Shown: positions 47,139-59,649 of the stretch, piece after piece
Numbering within the stretch: position 1 is the stretch's first letter
Layout of the letters: every line of letters starts with the position of its first letter
Assembly (NCBI GenBank): GCA_021234155.1
Contig: JAJEKV010000140.1
Location: 62,001 to 126,000, forward strand
Direction of reading: 5' to 3'
DNA length: 64,000 nt
From: Isoetes taiwanensis
Lineage: Eukaryota > Streptophyta > Lycopodiopsida > Isoetales > Isoetaceae
The notes under the pieces: model-generated
The model's database searches: none
Told to the model about the DNA's origin: nothing
Seen by the model: the letters and a program-made list of their open reading frames with translations, nothing else
Position numbers and translations under genes: made by a program

Positions 47139-47572
47139 AGGAAAATTCCAAATATACCCCTCAAGTTTGTGAAAATTCCAAAAATACCCTACGAGCAGTT
47201 TTGGAAAAAAGGTAATAGAGTTTTTGTTGCTCCTCAAATGCAAAAGTTGTCTTCACAAACATTATAGATCAGGAGAAGATCTTCCGAACGACGTCAAATT
47301 CATCGAAATCTGAGTTGAAATTCACAAGTTATGCTCATTTACGTCATTTTTTATAGCACTTACTTAAAACACTATAACTTGAAGATTCCAACTCCGTTTT
47401 TGACGATTCTACTGCTATTGGATAGCGCTCACTAATATCTATAAGATTTATGAAGGACACTTTTTTAGTTGATTGATCATAAAAAAGTTATTTCCATTTG
47501 AGCTAAACACCCTATTTCTAGGGGTATGTTTGGAATATTTGTAAACTTTAGGGGTGTATTTGGAATTTTCCC
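47139..47572. mobile_element. Mutator-like MITE with 9-bp target-site duplication
   Basis: Terminal inverted repeats of about 50 bp begin AGGAAAATTCCAAATATACC on the left and end GGTGTATTTGGAATTTTCCC on the right. The element is flanked on both sides by TAATTTTAA (47130-47138 and 47573-47581), a 9-bp target duplication as made by Mutator-type transposases. The interior has no coding. It lies about 160 bp upstream of the LUC7-like start codon, so it may sit in that gene's promoter or 5' UTR. A decayed relative is at 7590-7772. Confidence 0.85.
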
Positions 47573-47730
47573 TAATTTTAAAGTCCCAAAAATTTGCGAC
47601 CAGGCCCAAATGGACTAGGGTTCCTACCATGTTCTTCGATGGCTGGACTCTGAATCTCCCTAAACAGGGCGCTTTGTTGCGCGCCATCTGTATCCGGTGA
47701 TCTGGAAAGGTTGATTTTGAGTAGGAAACA

Positions 47731-50700
47731 ATGGATGCTTTAAGAAAACAGCTCGATGCCTTGATGGGTGCCAACCGAAACGGAGATGTCAAAGAGATAA
47801 AAAGGAAGTATTATGATCGTGATATTTGCCGCCTGTATTTGGCCGGATTATGTCCTCACGACTTGTTCCAGCTTACGGTCGGTGGCTCATTGCGGATTTT
47901 TCAGCTGGTATGTTTTACTGCTTCAAAGGCTAACTTATGCTTTCACTTCTGCAGAAAATGGACTTGGGTCCTTGTCCTAAGTTGCATTCTTTGCAGCTTC
48001 GGAAAGAGTATCCTTTGTCAACTGATTTTCTTGCCCTATTGTTTACTTGCATTCAAAATATTGGTGTCCTTTACTAACGTAGATATGAAGAGGCCAAAGC
48101 CAAAGGAAAAGATAATTATGACCGTGAATTAGAAGACTGCTTGGAGAAAAGTATTTTAGAATGTGACAGAAAAATTGCCCGAGCTCTAAAACGATTAGAG
48201 GACGATGATGTTGGGGCAGCTACTGCTATTGCTGTATCCGAGGTTACACAGGTTAGGTCTATTAGTGTGACCTGTCATGCGATTGTTGTCTGTTTTTCAC
48301 GCTTGTTTATTCTGCAGTCACCTGAGGCTAGTGAATATACGCGTCAAATAAAGGAGAAGCGTAAAGAAGCCGAATTTCTTGGTACTTTATTCTTATTGCT
48401 TTTTCAACATAGCTAACAGCTTCTCAATGTGTTAATCCAAACCTTGTCGTCTAGATCTGGAAGGAAAAACTGATGAAAAAATTAGGATCATGGAGCAAAT
48501 TGAAGAGCTACAAGCAAAACGGGCAGACAGACAGGCGGGTCTTATTTGCTTTTCACCTTTATACCTCCTTGACTTGCAGTTTAAAATCTCTGGATCGTTT
48601 TTTTTCCTATTTTTTTCAGGCAATGTCATTGCTTGAGGCTTTTAATAAGGACAGAGCGTTAATGCCACAGCCATTTGCAAATCCCCCTCCACTGGCCCCA
48701 TTGCCTACAATGGTTGCCCTGCCACCAGATGCAAGGACACAGGAGATGATAAAAGAAAAGTTGAAAAGGGCTGAAGAGCTTGGTAAGCTTCATCATTCTC
48801 TTGTGCCAGGGGTGTTTTGTCTTTTTATTTGACAATATCTTTCTTTGACAGGGGAATTGGGCATGGTGGATGAGGCACAAAAACTGCTCGAAGAAGCTGA
48901 AGCATTGAAAAAGGTGTATATATTGATATAAAGGGATCTTTGTAGTCCATTTGTCCATGCTTATCTTCTCTTTCTTGCAGCTTGTCCCTAGGCAAGATGT
49001 GCCAGCAGATCCTACCAAGATTCTCCAGCAAGATGCACGTGTTGTAAGTTTCATTTGTATGCAGTTTAATGAGAAACATAAAATATGGATTTGAAATTTT
49101 TTAGCCATGAAAATGGCCTAGCTGAGCGAGTTGTTTGTTTAATCTCCTGAATTTACATTGCAGACTGATCAAAAGCTGAGAGTGTGCGATATATGTGGGG
49201 CGTTTTTAAGTATATATGACAGGTCTGTTTTGGCCACTTTTTTGTCACGATTCAGAAGTATGGCATCTGATTATATCTTGATTAAAAAATCAGTGACCGT
49301 CGATTGGCTGACCATTTTGGAGGCAAGCTGCATCTTGGGTACATGCGTATTCGTGAGAAGCTTCAGGATCTTCGGGTAAATTTGCTACTGACTCTAACTT
49401 GATATAGAATGTTTTATATTCCTGGCTGTACATGGACAGAATCAAGTGGGATAGTCACAGAATGGAGTTTATCAACACTCACTTGGAGAAAAGACGACTA
49501 TCTTTATCATCGCTGTTGTTGGCTTTTGTACGTTTAGATTTGTTATTTTACTTGGCTATAAGACAGGGGAAACAATCTTCTAGATGTATGAGCAGTGTTT
49601 CTCCACTTGACTTTAATAGAGCCGTGAAGAATGCCGAGGGTCAGGAGTATTGTCCTTCAGTGGTCTGCCTTAAGCTTGGAAGGAAGTTTATATGTTTTAT
49701 TTTTAAAACATTCTTTTGGCTTGCTTCAGCTGTGATGTAAGTGAACCTATTGCCTCTCTCATTTAGCACATTCTCGTGTTATTCTCCAGCTGCCGCTTCT
49801 CATTCAGCTTGGTTCTTAATATTGTAGTGGTACAAAAAGAGCATCAAATGGCAGCATTCACATCTTAATTTTATTAGTTGTCAATCAGCATACGTGAGCT
49901 CCCCAGAGTAAGTATTAGCGATGGTCTTAGAGACAGCCAGCTTGCTCCATCATGTGGGCTTTCTAAGTCTTCAGTCAGTATAAGATTGAGTTGGAATGAA
50001 GGCTATCCCATGCAAACATCTTCTTAGAGTTGGCCCACTGTTTTTTTCTCCAGTGAAGGAAATTGATCTGCTATATGGGTTTCTTAAGGCCAAACAGAAA
50101 GCATGTTAGATGTCTTCTTAGATGTGAAGATTATACTCTAGTCGCTCATAGAAATTATATGAGGCACAAAGGCACAAGCAGGCTTATGATTTCTATGGTT
50201 TCCATACGTGGCAGTGTGAAGTAGTCAACAAACAGTCAGTTCTTCTGCGGTTTAACTTGCATCCCACATGCCAGCTTCTCCGATGTAATCTTTGTAAGAC
50301 ATCCAACCTAGTGAAATTGTTTTACTTCGGGAACTCTGAAAGGCTGTAAGTAGAGAGTTCCTCTTTCTTTGGGTCATACCAACATAACAACCAATAATTT
50401 TTATCACGGAGCTGTTTATAGTTGATTTTAACACCATTTGTGCGCTTTGCCAAATAATAAATTCTTGCGACTGGAGCGGTTACCAGAAAATCGTGAAATG
50501 GTGTTCTTCCTGTTCATTCCTTTCAGGTGTGCTGTTGGAATGCGCTTTTGTTAATTATAATTGTGACTTTGTCCATCTTAGATAGTTATTCTATGTGCAT
50601 GTTGTATCGCTTTCTTCAGTAGCAGAAAGTGCGCATTTGAAGATTTGAGTCAGGGTAGGTCCTGGGGGCTAGTTTCTGTCTTTGTTTAGGTTTTTGAATG

Positions 50701-51260
50701 TAATAATTTATTTGATGTGCTAGTTTTATTTGCTGCTAATACATTACATCGCTATGTGTTTATGTTCTGTTTGCTCAGGAAGAGAGGGAAATAGCTCGTA
50801 AGCTAGAGAGGGAGCGTGATGTGGAAGAGGATAGGTGAGTGAAAAACTGTAGAAGTAATGGATTTCTATTTGATATAAATCTAACATTATATCTACAGAC
50901 CACGCGATAGAGCTGTCAGCAGAGACAGAGAAAAAGATGGAGATCGTGAAAAGGAGAGACATCGGGATAGGGAACGTGGTCGAGGAGATCGGGATCGTGA
51001 TCGTCATGGTAGGGACAGAGAGCGTTCCTATGATAGGGATCGAGATAGGGAACGAGTTGATCGCAATAGAGGCAGGGACTTGGATGGTCGCAACCGGAGG
51101 CGGTATGTGTTAGCTCTCCATTTTGGCATAAGAAGGCGGTTTTTTTAATTTTAAATCTGGATTCTACAGTTCTCGATCAAGATCACGATCAAGAGACAGG
51201 TCTAGGGAAAGATCAAGAGAGCGACCAAGGGATCGAGAACACCGAGATCGTTATAGGTAA
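47731..51260 (+). CDS. LUC7: LUC7-like U1 snRNP-associated protein (13 exons)
   Basis: LUC7 proteins belong to the U1 snRNP and help choose 5' splice sites in the nucleus. Exons: 47731-47877, 47955-48007, 48083-48251, 48318-48381, 48455-48534, 48620-48782, 48852-48913, 48981-49043, 49164-49222, 49294-49375, 50779-50834, 50899-51102 and 51170-51260. They join in phase to 430 codons. Residues 1-60 include MDALRKQLDALMGANRNGD and the first zinc finger (CRLYLAGLCPHDLF, then GPCPKLH). The second finger is CDICGAFLSIYDSDRRLADH with FGGKLHLGYM. The C-terminus is an Arg/Asp/Glu and RS-rich tail. Length and layout fit plant LUC7A/LUC7B-type proteins. The exon 5 donor is GC rather than GT. The last exon may end at TAA (51258) or splice further at the overlapping AG|gtaatt, so the last residues are uncertain. 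The intron at 49376-50778 is long compared with the others. Confidence 0.93.
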
Positions 51261-52740
51261 TTTCTGCCTATGTTTATGCTTGATGATTTGAGTGCTAATA
51301 ATAGGATGGCTTTGCAGGTGAGGTTATATCCTCGACAGCTGCCTGTGTAACAATATCAATAATGAGTTAGTAGTGTGCATGACCAACGGATATTATTGTA
51401 TTTGAAGAGTTTTTGTAACTGTACGGTTAGGATCAGAGGTGGCACAATTGTATCTTTCTCTTGGCTTTAATAAGAAGTGGATGGTTGGATCTTTTGAAGT
51501 CTTCAGTTGTCATAATCTAAAGGACAAATTACAGGATTTTTCTAAATAAATGTTTCAACTGCAGAAGTAAAATGCTCTTGATGCTATTAGAGATTTTTCC
51601 CTCGTGTTTGGGACCAATAATCTGGCATGTTAGAGCAGTTTTCCTTTTGTCAATTGAATTGCACTGGCAAACTAAGCCTTTTACTTGATTAGTTTGGATT
51701 TTACAAGGATAAGACTCAAAGCTAGACTATAACCATAAGATTGCATTATTTTGGGAGATGAGATCATCATTTGACCACTTACATTTGATTTTGTACATTT
51801 TTTTGTGTTGTATTTTTTTTCTTCCTACTTTTTATATTTGGTTTTGTACGTTTTTTAACTAAGTGGTTGTGATTTCATGGTATTGCTCATTATTTCTTAT
51901 TTTTTTCATGGTATTGCTTTGGTGTTTTTGATATCTTCCATGATGCTTGTAGTATTATTCTTCATTTTCATGGTATTGCTTGTTAGTCTTCCGTGTTTAT
52001 TTTTTGGCACCCCACCTAGCGTGTCTACGACCTTTCTTGCATTTGACATCAACGTTGGGTTCTTTTATGCATCTATGGTTGGCAAAATAAAAGAACGACT
52101 CTAAAAATAGAAATGGAGATATCGTCACATAGCTTTGCATGTTGTCCTTGGTTTCTTCTAACTTATATCTTCAGACATGGAAATAGTTGACCTATGGTTT
52201 TCTTTTCTTGTTTTTGTTGCTTTTTGGTTTCTTTCCTTAGGCATGGAGATGCTTGATGTTTGGTCGAACATTATTTTAAACATGCGAGGGGCCTGGTCAG
52301 TGTTGGGGAAAGTTTTTGTCTTTAAAAGAAAAAATTCCTAATACTTTCCAGGACATTCGGAAATTATAAATTCCAATCGAAAGCTTCATACAGTTTTTTT
52401 TTTTAAATTTTCAAAATTGAAAAACTAAGTTCAAACTCTATATTGAGCCCCTTCATGTGATACAACATAGCATAGCATGCTGCTGCATAGTAAGAAAAAA
52501 AGAAAATTTGTATTCCTTGTTTAAAGCAAAACATGGATAACACATGAAGATTTTGGCCTACAAGAACAGAGGTAAACAAGATTCTAGCCTACAAGAACAG
52601 AGATAAAAAGGATCTTCTCATACAATAGTTATGGAGAAGGGGGCAGGTTGGAGGTACGTGCTATTATTATGGAAGTTGATATTTTTGGTTAGAGCTGCAC
52701 ACGTGTAACCCTCTAAAATATCGGGGAGGAGATCAATCCT
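51261..52740. other. Downstream of LUC7-like gene, no gene seen
   Basis: T-rich sequence, likely including the 3' UTR of the LUC7-like gene. The Phe/Leu-rich open frame at 51877-52104 is explained by composition. No repeat boundary is found. Confidence 0.35.
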
Positions 52741-52775
52741 TTCAGAAGTTGACACCTAGACCTAATATTAACTCC

Positions 52776-52876
52776 AGAAGTTTCTAGAAACCTCGGGCTT
52801 CAAGCTTCGTGCAGGTTCCAGAAGTTGTTAGGCTTGCTGTCCCAGAAGCTTCCGGATTATACCGCATCATATAAAA
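52776..52876 (+). promoter_or_regulatory. Heat-shock-element cluster with TATA box
   Basis: A perfect three-unit heat shock element, GAAgtTTCtaGAA, lies at 52777-52789. Two further phased pairs are TTCcaGAA at 52816-52823 and GAAgcTTC at 52845-52852. A TATAAAA box follows at 52870. This is the layout of a heat-inducible promoter. No host gene start is recognised just downstream, so it may be the U3 region of an LTR retrotransposon, as in the heat-activated ONSEN copia family. Confidence 0.55.
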
Positions 52877-53210
52877 GAGGGAGACGCGAAAAGTTCACCC
52901 AGACTGGTGCAGATAGATCGATGTTGAGATGTCTGTGAGGAAGGGGTTTTATGGAGGATTCTGATCCGGGATTCAATTGATCAATCCGAAACTGCTATCG
53001 GCGGCGAACCCATAGATCAATCATTAAAGGTGGGCTCTGTTTTATAATTCCTGAATCTCCAGGATCAAACACAGAGCTATGTACTTCCTATGTGCCAGCC
53101 GTCGGAGATCTAAAGGACGAACTTTGTGCAGAGTGACGGTACTGTGATAGCGATGTTGGGGTTTTAGGCACTTAAATTGAAGCTTGGTTTTCAGTCTCGG
53201 CTGGACTCCA

Positions 53211-53418
53211 GTGCCGTAGAATAGATTTGAAGCTGAAGAAGGTTAAAAACTAAGAAGACTTCTGTGTGGATTTTCAATCTTGGCGAAGAAATTGAGGCTG
53301 TAAAAAGAAAGAATCTAGTGCCGTAGAATAAATTTGAAGCTGAAGAAGGTTAAACACAAAGAAGAATTCTGTGTGGATTTCAATCTTGGCGAAGAAATTG
53401 AGGCTGTAAAAAGTAGGA
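53211..53418. repeat. 107-bp tandem duplication
   Basis: GTGCCGTAGAATA starts copies at 53211 and 53318. Both copies contain TTTGAAGCTGAAGAAGGTTA and end in GGCTGTAAAAAG. The TRIM below is inserted shortly after the second copy. Confidence 0.85.
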
Positions 53419-53432
53419 GATGAAATCAGAAG

Positions 53433-54176
53433 TGTAACGGGCCCATGGTAAACCGCTCGAGTATTCGAACCTTGAATGTGCCTGTGGGGCGTTCCCAGAC
53501 ACCGGCATAAATGGGAGAAGCGACTACTCATAAACGTCTAGACGGTTTTGCCCAGTTGGTTAAGGGCATGTCGGTTAGGAACATCACAGTTGGTATTAGA
53601 GCAGGTCTCAAGTTCGAGTCTCCATGGGTGCCTATATGCATGGGTAATTTGCAAAGACTTGGTCATCATTGTGACATGGTATGACATAGACATGGTATAG
53701 CCTTGGATGCTCGAGGACGAGCATAGTTCTAGTGGGAGAGACTGTAACGGGCCCATGGTAGACCGCTCGAGTATTCGAACCTTGGATGTGCATGTGGAGC
53801 ATTCCCGAGACACCGGCATAAATGGGTAGAAGTGACTACTCATAAACATCTAGACGGTTTTGCCCAGTTGGTTAAGGGCATGTCGGTTTACGGAGATTTT
53901 TGGTTCAATGGACGGGTTGTCCTGAGGAAGATGCCACATGGGAAGATGCCAATTGGATTCTTCATGAGTTTCCGGAGATGCGCCCATGAGGACATGGGTT
54001 GAATTTTTTGAGGAGAGACTGTAACGGGCCCATGGTAGACCGCTCGAGTATTCAAACCTTGAATGTGCTTGTGGGGCGTTCCCGAGACACCGGCATAAAT
54101 GGGTAGAAGCGACTACTCATAAACGTCTAGACGGTTTTGCCCAGCGGTTAAGGGCATGTCAGTTAGGAACGTTACA
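53433..54176 (+). mobile_element. Complete TRIM (miniature LTR retrotransposon) with three LTRs
   Basis: LTRs of about 156 bp lie at 53433-53588, 53743-53888 (3' end lost) and 54020-54176. Ends are TGTAACG...CGTTACA, best kept in the third. LTR 1 is followed by TGGTATTAGAGC, the plant initiator-Met tRNA primer site with one change. AGTGGGAGAGAC and TTTGAGGAGAGAC precede LTRs 2 and 3 as polypurine tracts. Both outer ends are flanked by AGAAG (53428-53432 and 54177-54181), a 5-bp target duplication. The second spacer (about 53897-53989) reads LVQWTGCPEEDATWED and FPE before a stop, the C-terminal chromodomain-like end of a gypsy polyprotein. So this is a gypsy-derived non-autonomous element. 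Confidence 0.9.
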
Positions 54177-54181
54177 AGAAG

Positions 54182-57100
54182 CATCAAACTCGTTCGGTGG
54201 AATAGGCCCATTCATGTTGAATTTTGTCTCGATGTCTGACAAGCACAGTTATGCTTCAAACTTTACCTCTGTGTTCTATCATAACCATGGCAAAATCATG
54301 TGATACAACAGTTTTCTTCTAAATGTGTTTTCGTATAAATGGAGAGAATGCTTTCTTCGATTAAAAGTTGAAGTTGAAGACATTATCTATTATGGATGGT
54401 CTTAGTTTGCGGATGAGAGTGCGGATGGAAGGCGCTGGAATAAGAAAATTAGTTACCATTTCTGGTTAGCTTCTTCAAAGATTTGGGACAAGCAAGTGGG
54501 GTTCCTATTTTTTGTTTGCCTATCCCTTGTGTCTTTGAGCTTGGTCGTCCCTGTCTGATTTAGAAGGCGCCAGAAACGTACTTAGCTTTCTCGGAGAGCA
54601 TAAAAGTGCTTAACCGCTTGATCGCATCAGAGGTACATACTTGATTTTTCTCAAAGAGCACTACAAATATAAGATAACCAAATATAGAACTTGGTTCATG
54701 ATTATTTCTTACAAGCTGTTGTAGGATCGAGAAGCCATTTGAGCCTAACTGTGTTTCTTAATAGAGGCCAATGAGATGGTGAATAAAATGTCATTGCTTT
54801 TCCAACTCTAACTATGTGTTATGTTTAGGTTTCTCGCCTTTGCAAGAAACAGTGTCGAAGATGTGATGGGTTAGATTACAGTGAATTGTCTCGAGTAGAA
54901 GGGAAAAATGCAGAGTTCAAACAAGTACTCGCATCAGGCACAATATCAAAAGAGGTAGGGTTTGCGCCATTTATTTCTTTCTATATCCTCATGGTTTTGC
55001 GTATCCTATATAGGTTGTTTGGATCAAATGCACGGATTCAATACGTACTCAGTTTGTTTGTTGATTCAGAAGAAGGAAGAGTTGCAATAGTATTTTCAAG
55101 CAGCAACCAAGAATATCTGGAAAAGATCTAAAAGGGGGATACTTATGGCTCTGTAAACAGGTGGTTTGACAATGGATCTGATAAGCTTTCTATCATAATT
55201 CTTGCAGGGGTGAAAAGTAGTAAAGAATTTTTAGATTTGAGGCTAGACACAGTGCCTGTTTCCAAAAACATCGTGCATTTGTTTGTCTCCTGAGCACGAA
55301 AAGAAGAGAGTAAGAACAAAATTGTGGTTTTTAAATAGTTAAAAGAAGAAATATATAGCATGATTTCGTCAGATTCAGTATGTCCATGGCAAAGAAAGAA
55401 CTTTCTTCATTTGCAGAAGCAAGTGGCCTCCGTAACTCATCCACCTTTTCATTTGCACTGATGTTGGCTCCCAGTTGTGGTGCTGCTATTTTTGCTGCAG
55501 TAGATTCACTAAGAAATTTAGACAACCACATATGGCATGTACCTTGCACTGTGGAGATGCAGACACTCATTCATCCTATTGTAGCTTATATGGCGAAGCA
55601 CAATAAAAAATGGTGTGAACTTTTATTGATTTAAAGGCTGCTATGGGGGCATGTATATAGTTCGAGGAGTTTGAAAGCTTTTGCTCTATTTGATCATGGC
55701 TTAGAACATAGCTCTCATTTGAGCTAAACCTGGTGGAGGATGGGCATCAAATTAGTAAATGGAGTTTGTTCTCCCATTAACAAGTCTTTGGATGGTGAAG
55801 CACTTATATTGAAGCTCCATTCCATAGGCCATTGCATGGAGTCTCCTTTCCCGCTACAGAATGGGCTTATCAAATATTGTGGACACTCCAAAGGTCTTGT
55901 GACACAACATTAGGTGGATAAGAAAAAAATAGAAATTTCATATAAATAAAATACGGTAGCTGAAAATTTGCATGCAATAAAGATTTGCCTGGATTGGATA
56001 TGCTATTCTAAGAATTGGAATGCAAATAATGGAACTTAGCCAATGGACTGAATATAGGTTGAACCTTCTTACAAATTCCCTTTTTTATTGTGAGAACTTC
56101 GAAGCCCATAGACATTTATTTGATTAATCACTGTCATATTCAATAAAAAAAATATGTGTTCTATTAGAGCAATCATAACTATTAAATTGCAAATGTAGAT
56201 GTTGCAGATAAGATGCGAATTTGGTTGATCATTGTCGCGCGAAATAAATAATATGAATTGCATCTTTATACTATGAGCTATTCTTTGTTGCATACATTGC
56301 ATTTGTTAAACTGCTAGTGAAAATTAGTAAATCTTTCAAAATCAGTTTTTTTTTAGTTTTGCTCTAACTTTTGAAAGTTTCAGTCTGACAGCAAGCCTGA
56401 TGTTCACACTAGGTATCTTTCACAATGTCTGTCATACTATTCCGAGGTCGATAGACATAATCCTTTATTAAGTAGGCATATTGCACTATCAAATCTTAAA
56501 TGTTAATAATGGGTCCAATCCCATAGGTTTGGAACCAAAAAGATGTTCGTGGCGGCCTATATATATTGGAATGCAATGCTTTATAAGGATTCGTGATTCA
56601 CAGATGTAAACCAGTGTATTAGCATAGACATCTTTTATGCTGGGTTAGCTTTTGTCCAGTTCCAATTATAGCATATCTCATGAAATGAAGAAGATATCCA
56701 CGCTACTAAAAGAAAAAAAGGTTCATGGCACATTCCCATTAGCATGGATTTGAGTTTCCAGTCCTTGGGGTGAAATCACACTAGCACCCATCTAAACTTG
56801 CAAAAGCTTTCAGCCAAATAGGATTCCACAAGTTCTTAATCCTAGGCATTACACTATGGTTGCTTAAAACTAAAAAATTCTTGGACACCATCCAAGTTCT
56901 TGGCCGAGGAATTCCCCTCGACCAAGACTTCGAATTTCTTAGATGCAACATAGGACCATGCACGTGGAAGAAGCTATCAGGACTTCCATCATCTAAAATA
57001 AAATTGAAGGAGAAGGTTGAAGGAATGTGTTTAGATAAGAAGAAGAGGTCAGACAGTTGCCATAACAAGAAAAGGAACGCCAAAATAGTCAACTAAATCA

Positions 57101-57937
57101 GAAAGCAAGCACCTACGAGAAGTCGATGAACAATCTTGCAAATAGCAATCTCCCACATGATCTAGAGGCTAGATACATATGCAATGCATGTATGCGACAA
57201 TGTAATGCATAAATGCTCACCGATACTAAAATCCCAATCTGGCATTGTTATTGTTAGCAAGTTAGATAAGTAAATAATAACATTAAAAATTGAACGCTAG
57301 TTGACTATCCTTAGTCCAAGTTGACCACTAATAAATCCCAAGCCAAAATCGCAGAAGGTGTAGATAAATGCTATATGGATACCATAGTAAGAAATTTGAA
57401 GGTTGCTTTAAGAAAAGGAGAAAGGGATACTTTTGAATTTTTTCAAGCCATGTACAAGGGGTTTTTGGTTGACCCCTTGCACGCACACGGCATATCCCCC
57501 CAAACTAAAGAATAATGGCTAACAATTTATTATTGGCATGTCCCGATCTGGCATTGTTATTGTTATTTGCAGATCCATCCCGCTCGGCAAACCAGAAATG
57601 CGTACATTTTAAGCTTTGCATTTGCATCAAGCTCGCACTGACAAGCATTTTTCCTTCTATAGAGAATTTAGGCTGTCATTCTATTATATTGCATCATTAA
57701 TTGATATAGATGTAAGCAGTGTGTTATGCATAGTGTTATCAGACTCTACTACATGCACTAGATGGTTGGATAGTGCCACATCCATTAGCGTAGATGCAAA
57801 TGGTATCGTTTATAAAGATAGTTACTTTAAACTCCTGTGTACCACCAACCAGTGGCGGCGAAGGCCGCCGCGACAAATTCTTGTAAGAATAAAGAAAATC
57901 TACTATGTATTCTCAACTGTGCTGCATTACATATAAA
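54182..57937. other. Intergenic, nothing firmly recognised
   Basis: Short frames at 54886-55131, 55331-55634 and 56781-57096 have some protein-like stretches but no motif or exon chain. The frame at 57321-57515 (KVALRKGERDTFEFFQAMYKG) is of unknown origin. Decayed transposon DNA is the likely content. Confidence 0.3.
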
Positions 57938-57965
57938 CTAGTTATGGTGCCCGGCGTTGCCAGGC
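57938..57965 (-). mobile_element. Candidate Helitron 3' terminus
   Basis: On the minus strand GCCTGGC-AAC-GCCGGGC forms a 7-bp hairpin (57949-57965). ACCATAA and then CTAG follow, with T as the next base. Hairpin, short spacer, CTRR and insertion before T is the Helitron 3' end signature. The element would extend to higher coordinates. Its TC 5' end is not identified. Confidence 0.45.
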
Positions 57966-59310
57966 TTTAGTAGTAATTTGGAGGAATTGTTGGTTCGTAG
58001 TTGTGTCGGCTTTGTTTGTGCGGTGTTTTGTATGGCGTACTGTTAAAGGAGGAATAGTAATGTAGTTGGAGATTGACGGTGTTGGCAACAATGTTTATGA
58101 ACTGAAATGGTGGAGATGCAAGTGACATTAATGATGTAAGTGGGGTTCCATTATTTTGGTGTGGGCTATATAATTGTTGTTGGGATCGTGTTTGGAATGT
58201 TGCATGATATGATTATATAACTATGCATTTGAAGGTGTTGTGTTTGAACCTTTGGATCCTTCAAATTACATTGCGTCGATAGTGCATGAGTGTTTAGTTA
58301 TTTTGTCTATGAAAGGATGCATTAAAGATATTGAGTCTTATAGAGTTGCTTGCTATGTAGTAACTGAAGATACATGTGTCAACATGCCATGCAGTTATAT
58401 CTTTATGGTCTCCAATTCTCCTATGTAGAGCTAATAAGAACGTTAAAAGGTACTAAGAAAACAAAAAGTTCAATAAGTGATGTACAACATGGCGAGATGG
58501 GGGCGAGATCTAGACGAATTCAACAATTTTCAAATGGTGATATGGAATTTGCTGCTAAGATTAACATATACAATGCTAAAGAAAGAACAATCATAAACAA
58601 ATTTGCTTTTACATTTAGTGGCAAGAAATGAGTTTGCATAATCGTTTTCAAAACATGGAGGCAATCATAATTTGATCTGCTTTTTAATGTGCTAATAACA
58701 AATATAAGATTCAAGTGCACGATTCTGAATAATTTAAAAGTTGTTACTGATTCTAAATAATTTAGAAGTTCTTGCTCATCTCTACAACAAAAAGCAATCT
58801 ACCTTATGATCTTCGTTTGCACGAAGAGAAATAGTGGCACAACATGAAGGACTATATCCTATTGTCTTCCTTTACATGGAGTATTGGCTGAGTGACAATG
58901 TTGATGGCATGATGTGGCAATTAAGACAACTCTTCCATTTGAAATGCAATTAATCCATCGCCTTTGTGTGGCAAAACTATCTGTGGCATGTAACTATAAG
59001 TAAGCTATTAAATGAAAATGACAGCAAAGTGTAATCCATATAGTAACCCTACAAAGAATGTTCTTTAAGTAGCAATGTGAGCTGCCTGCCTTCTTCTTCC
59101 CTGCATTTGCATCTGACCATGTTGTATTTAGGTTGGTAACATGCAGGTTTGAAGCTTGTGAATAGGTACATCAATATGTAGGGCTGTGAGGATGAATGCC
59201 ATCATTTGTATGCAGTAGAGACAACTGGAACCTAACAATAAGTAGATGATTTGGATAGGACCGGAATGTGTGAATTAGCAATGATCATTTTATGGGTGCT
59301 TTTCAGAAAT

Positions 59311-59643
59311 CCTGGAATGGAATATTATAAAGGGCAGCTGATATACATTGCCTGAAACCACAAAATTTGAAAGTCAATTTTGGAAGTTGATTCTACCAAG
59401 TAGTTGAATGGAGTATCAAGATTTGCGGTTGCAATTGACATATATACCACACAACAGTGGCGCTGCAATTGTGTTGTCCAAAAATATAGAAGGGTTTCTA
59501 ATTGCCTGAACTGAATGAAATACTGTAAATAGAAGCTGATATACATTGCCTAAAACCACAAAATTTCAAACTGAAACTTGGAAGTGAATTTACCCAGTTG
59601 TTGAATGAAGTATAGGGTTTGTGATTGTAATTTGGATATATAC
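59311..59643. repeat. Duplication with 198-bp period
   Basis: Two diverged copies of about 135 bp share AGCTGATATACATTGCCT, AACCACAAAATTT and GTTGAATG. The copies start at about 59311 and 59509. Their divergence shows an old event. Confidence 0.7.
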
Positions 59644-59649
59644 GAACAA

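Noticed and set aside
53540-53640. tRNA-derived SINE (A-box-like TTGCCCAGTTGGTTAAGGGC and B-box-like GTTCGAGTC)
   Set aside because: The sequence is better explained as LTR end plus initiator-Met tRNA primer site of the TRIM, which has LTR repeats, polypurine tracts and a target duplication.
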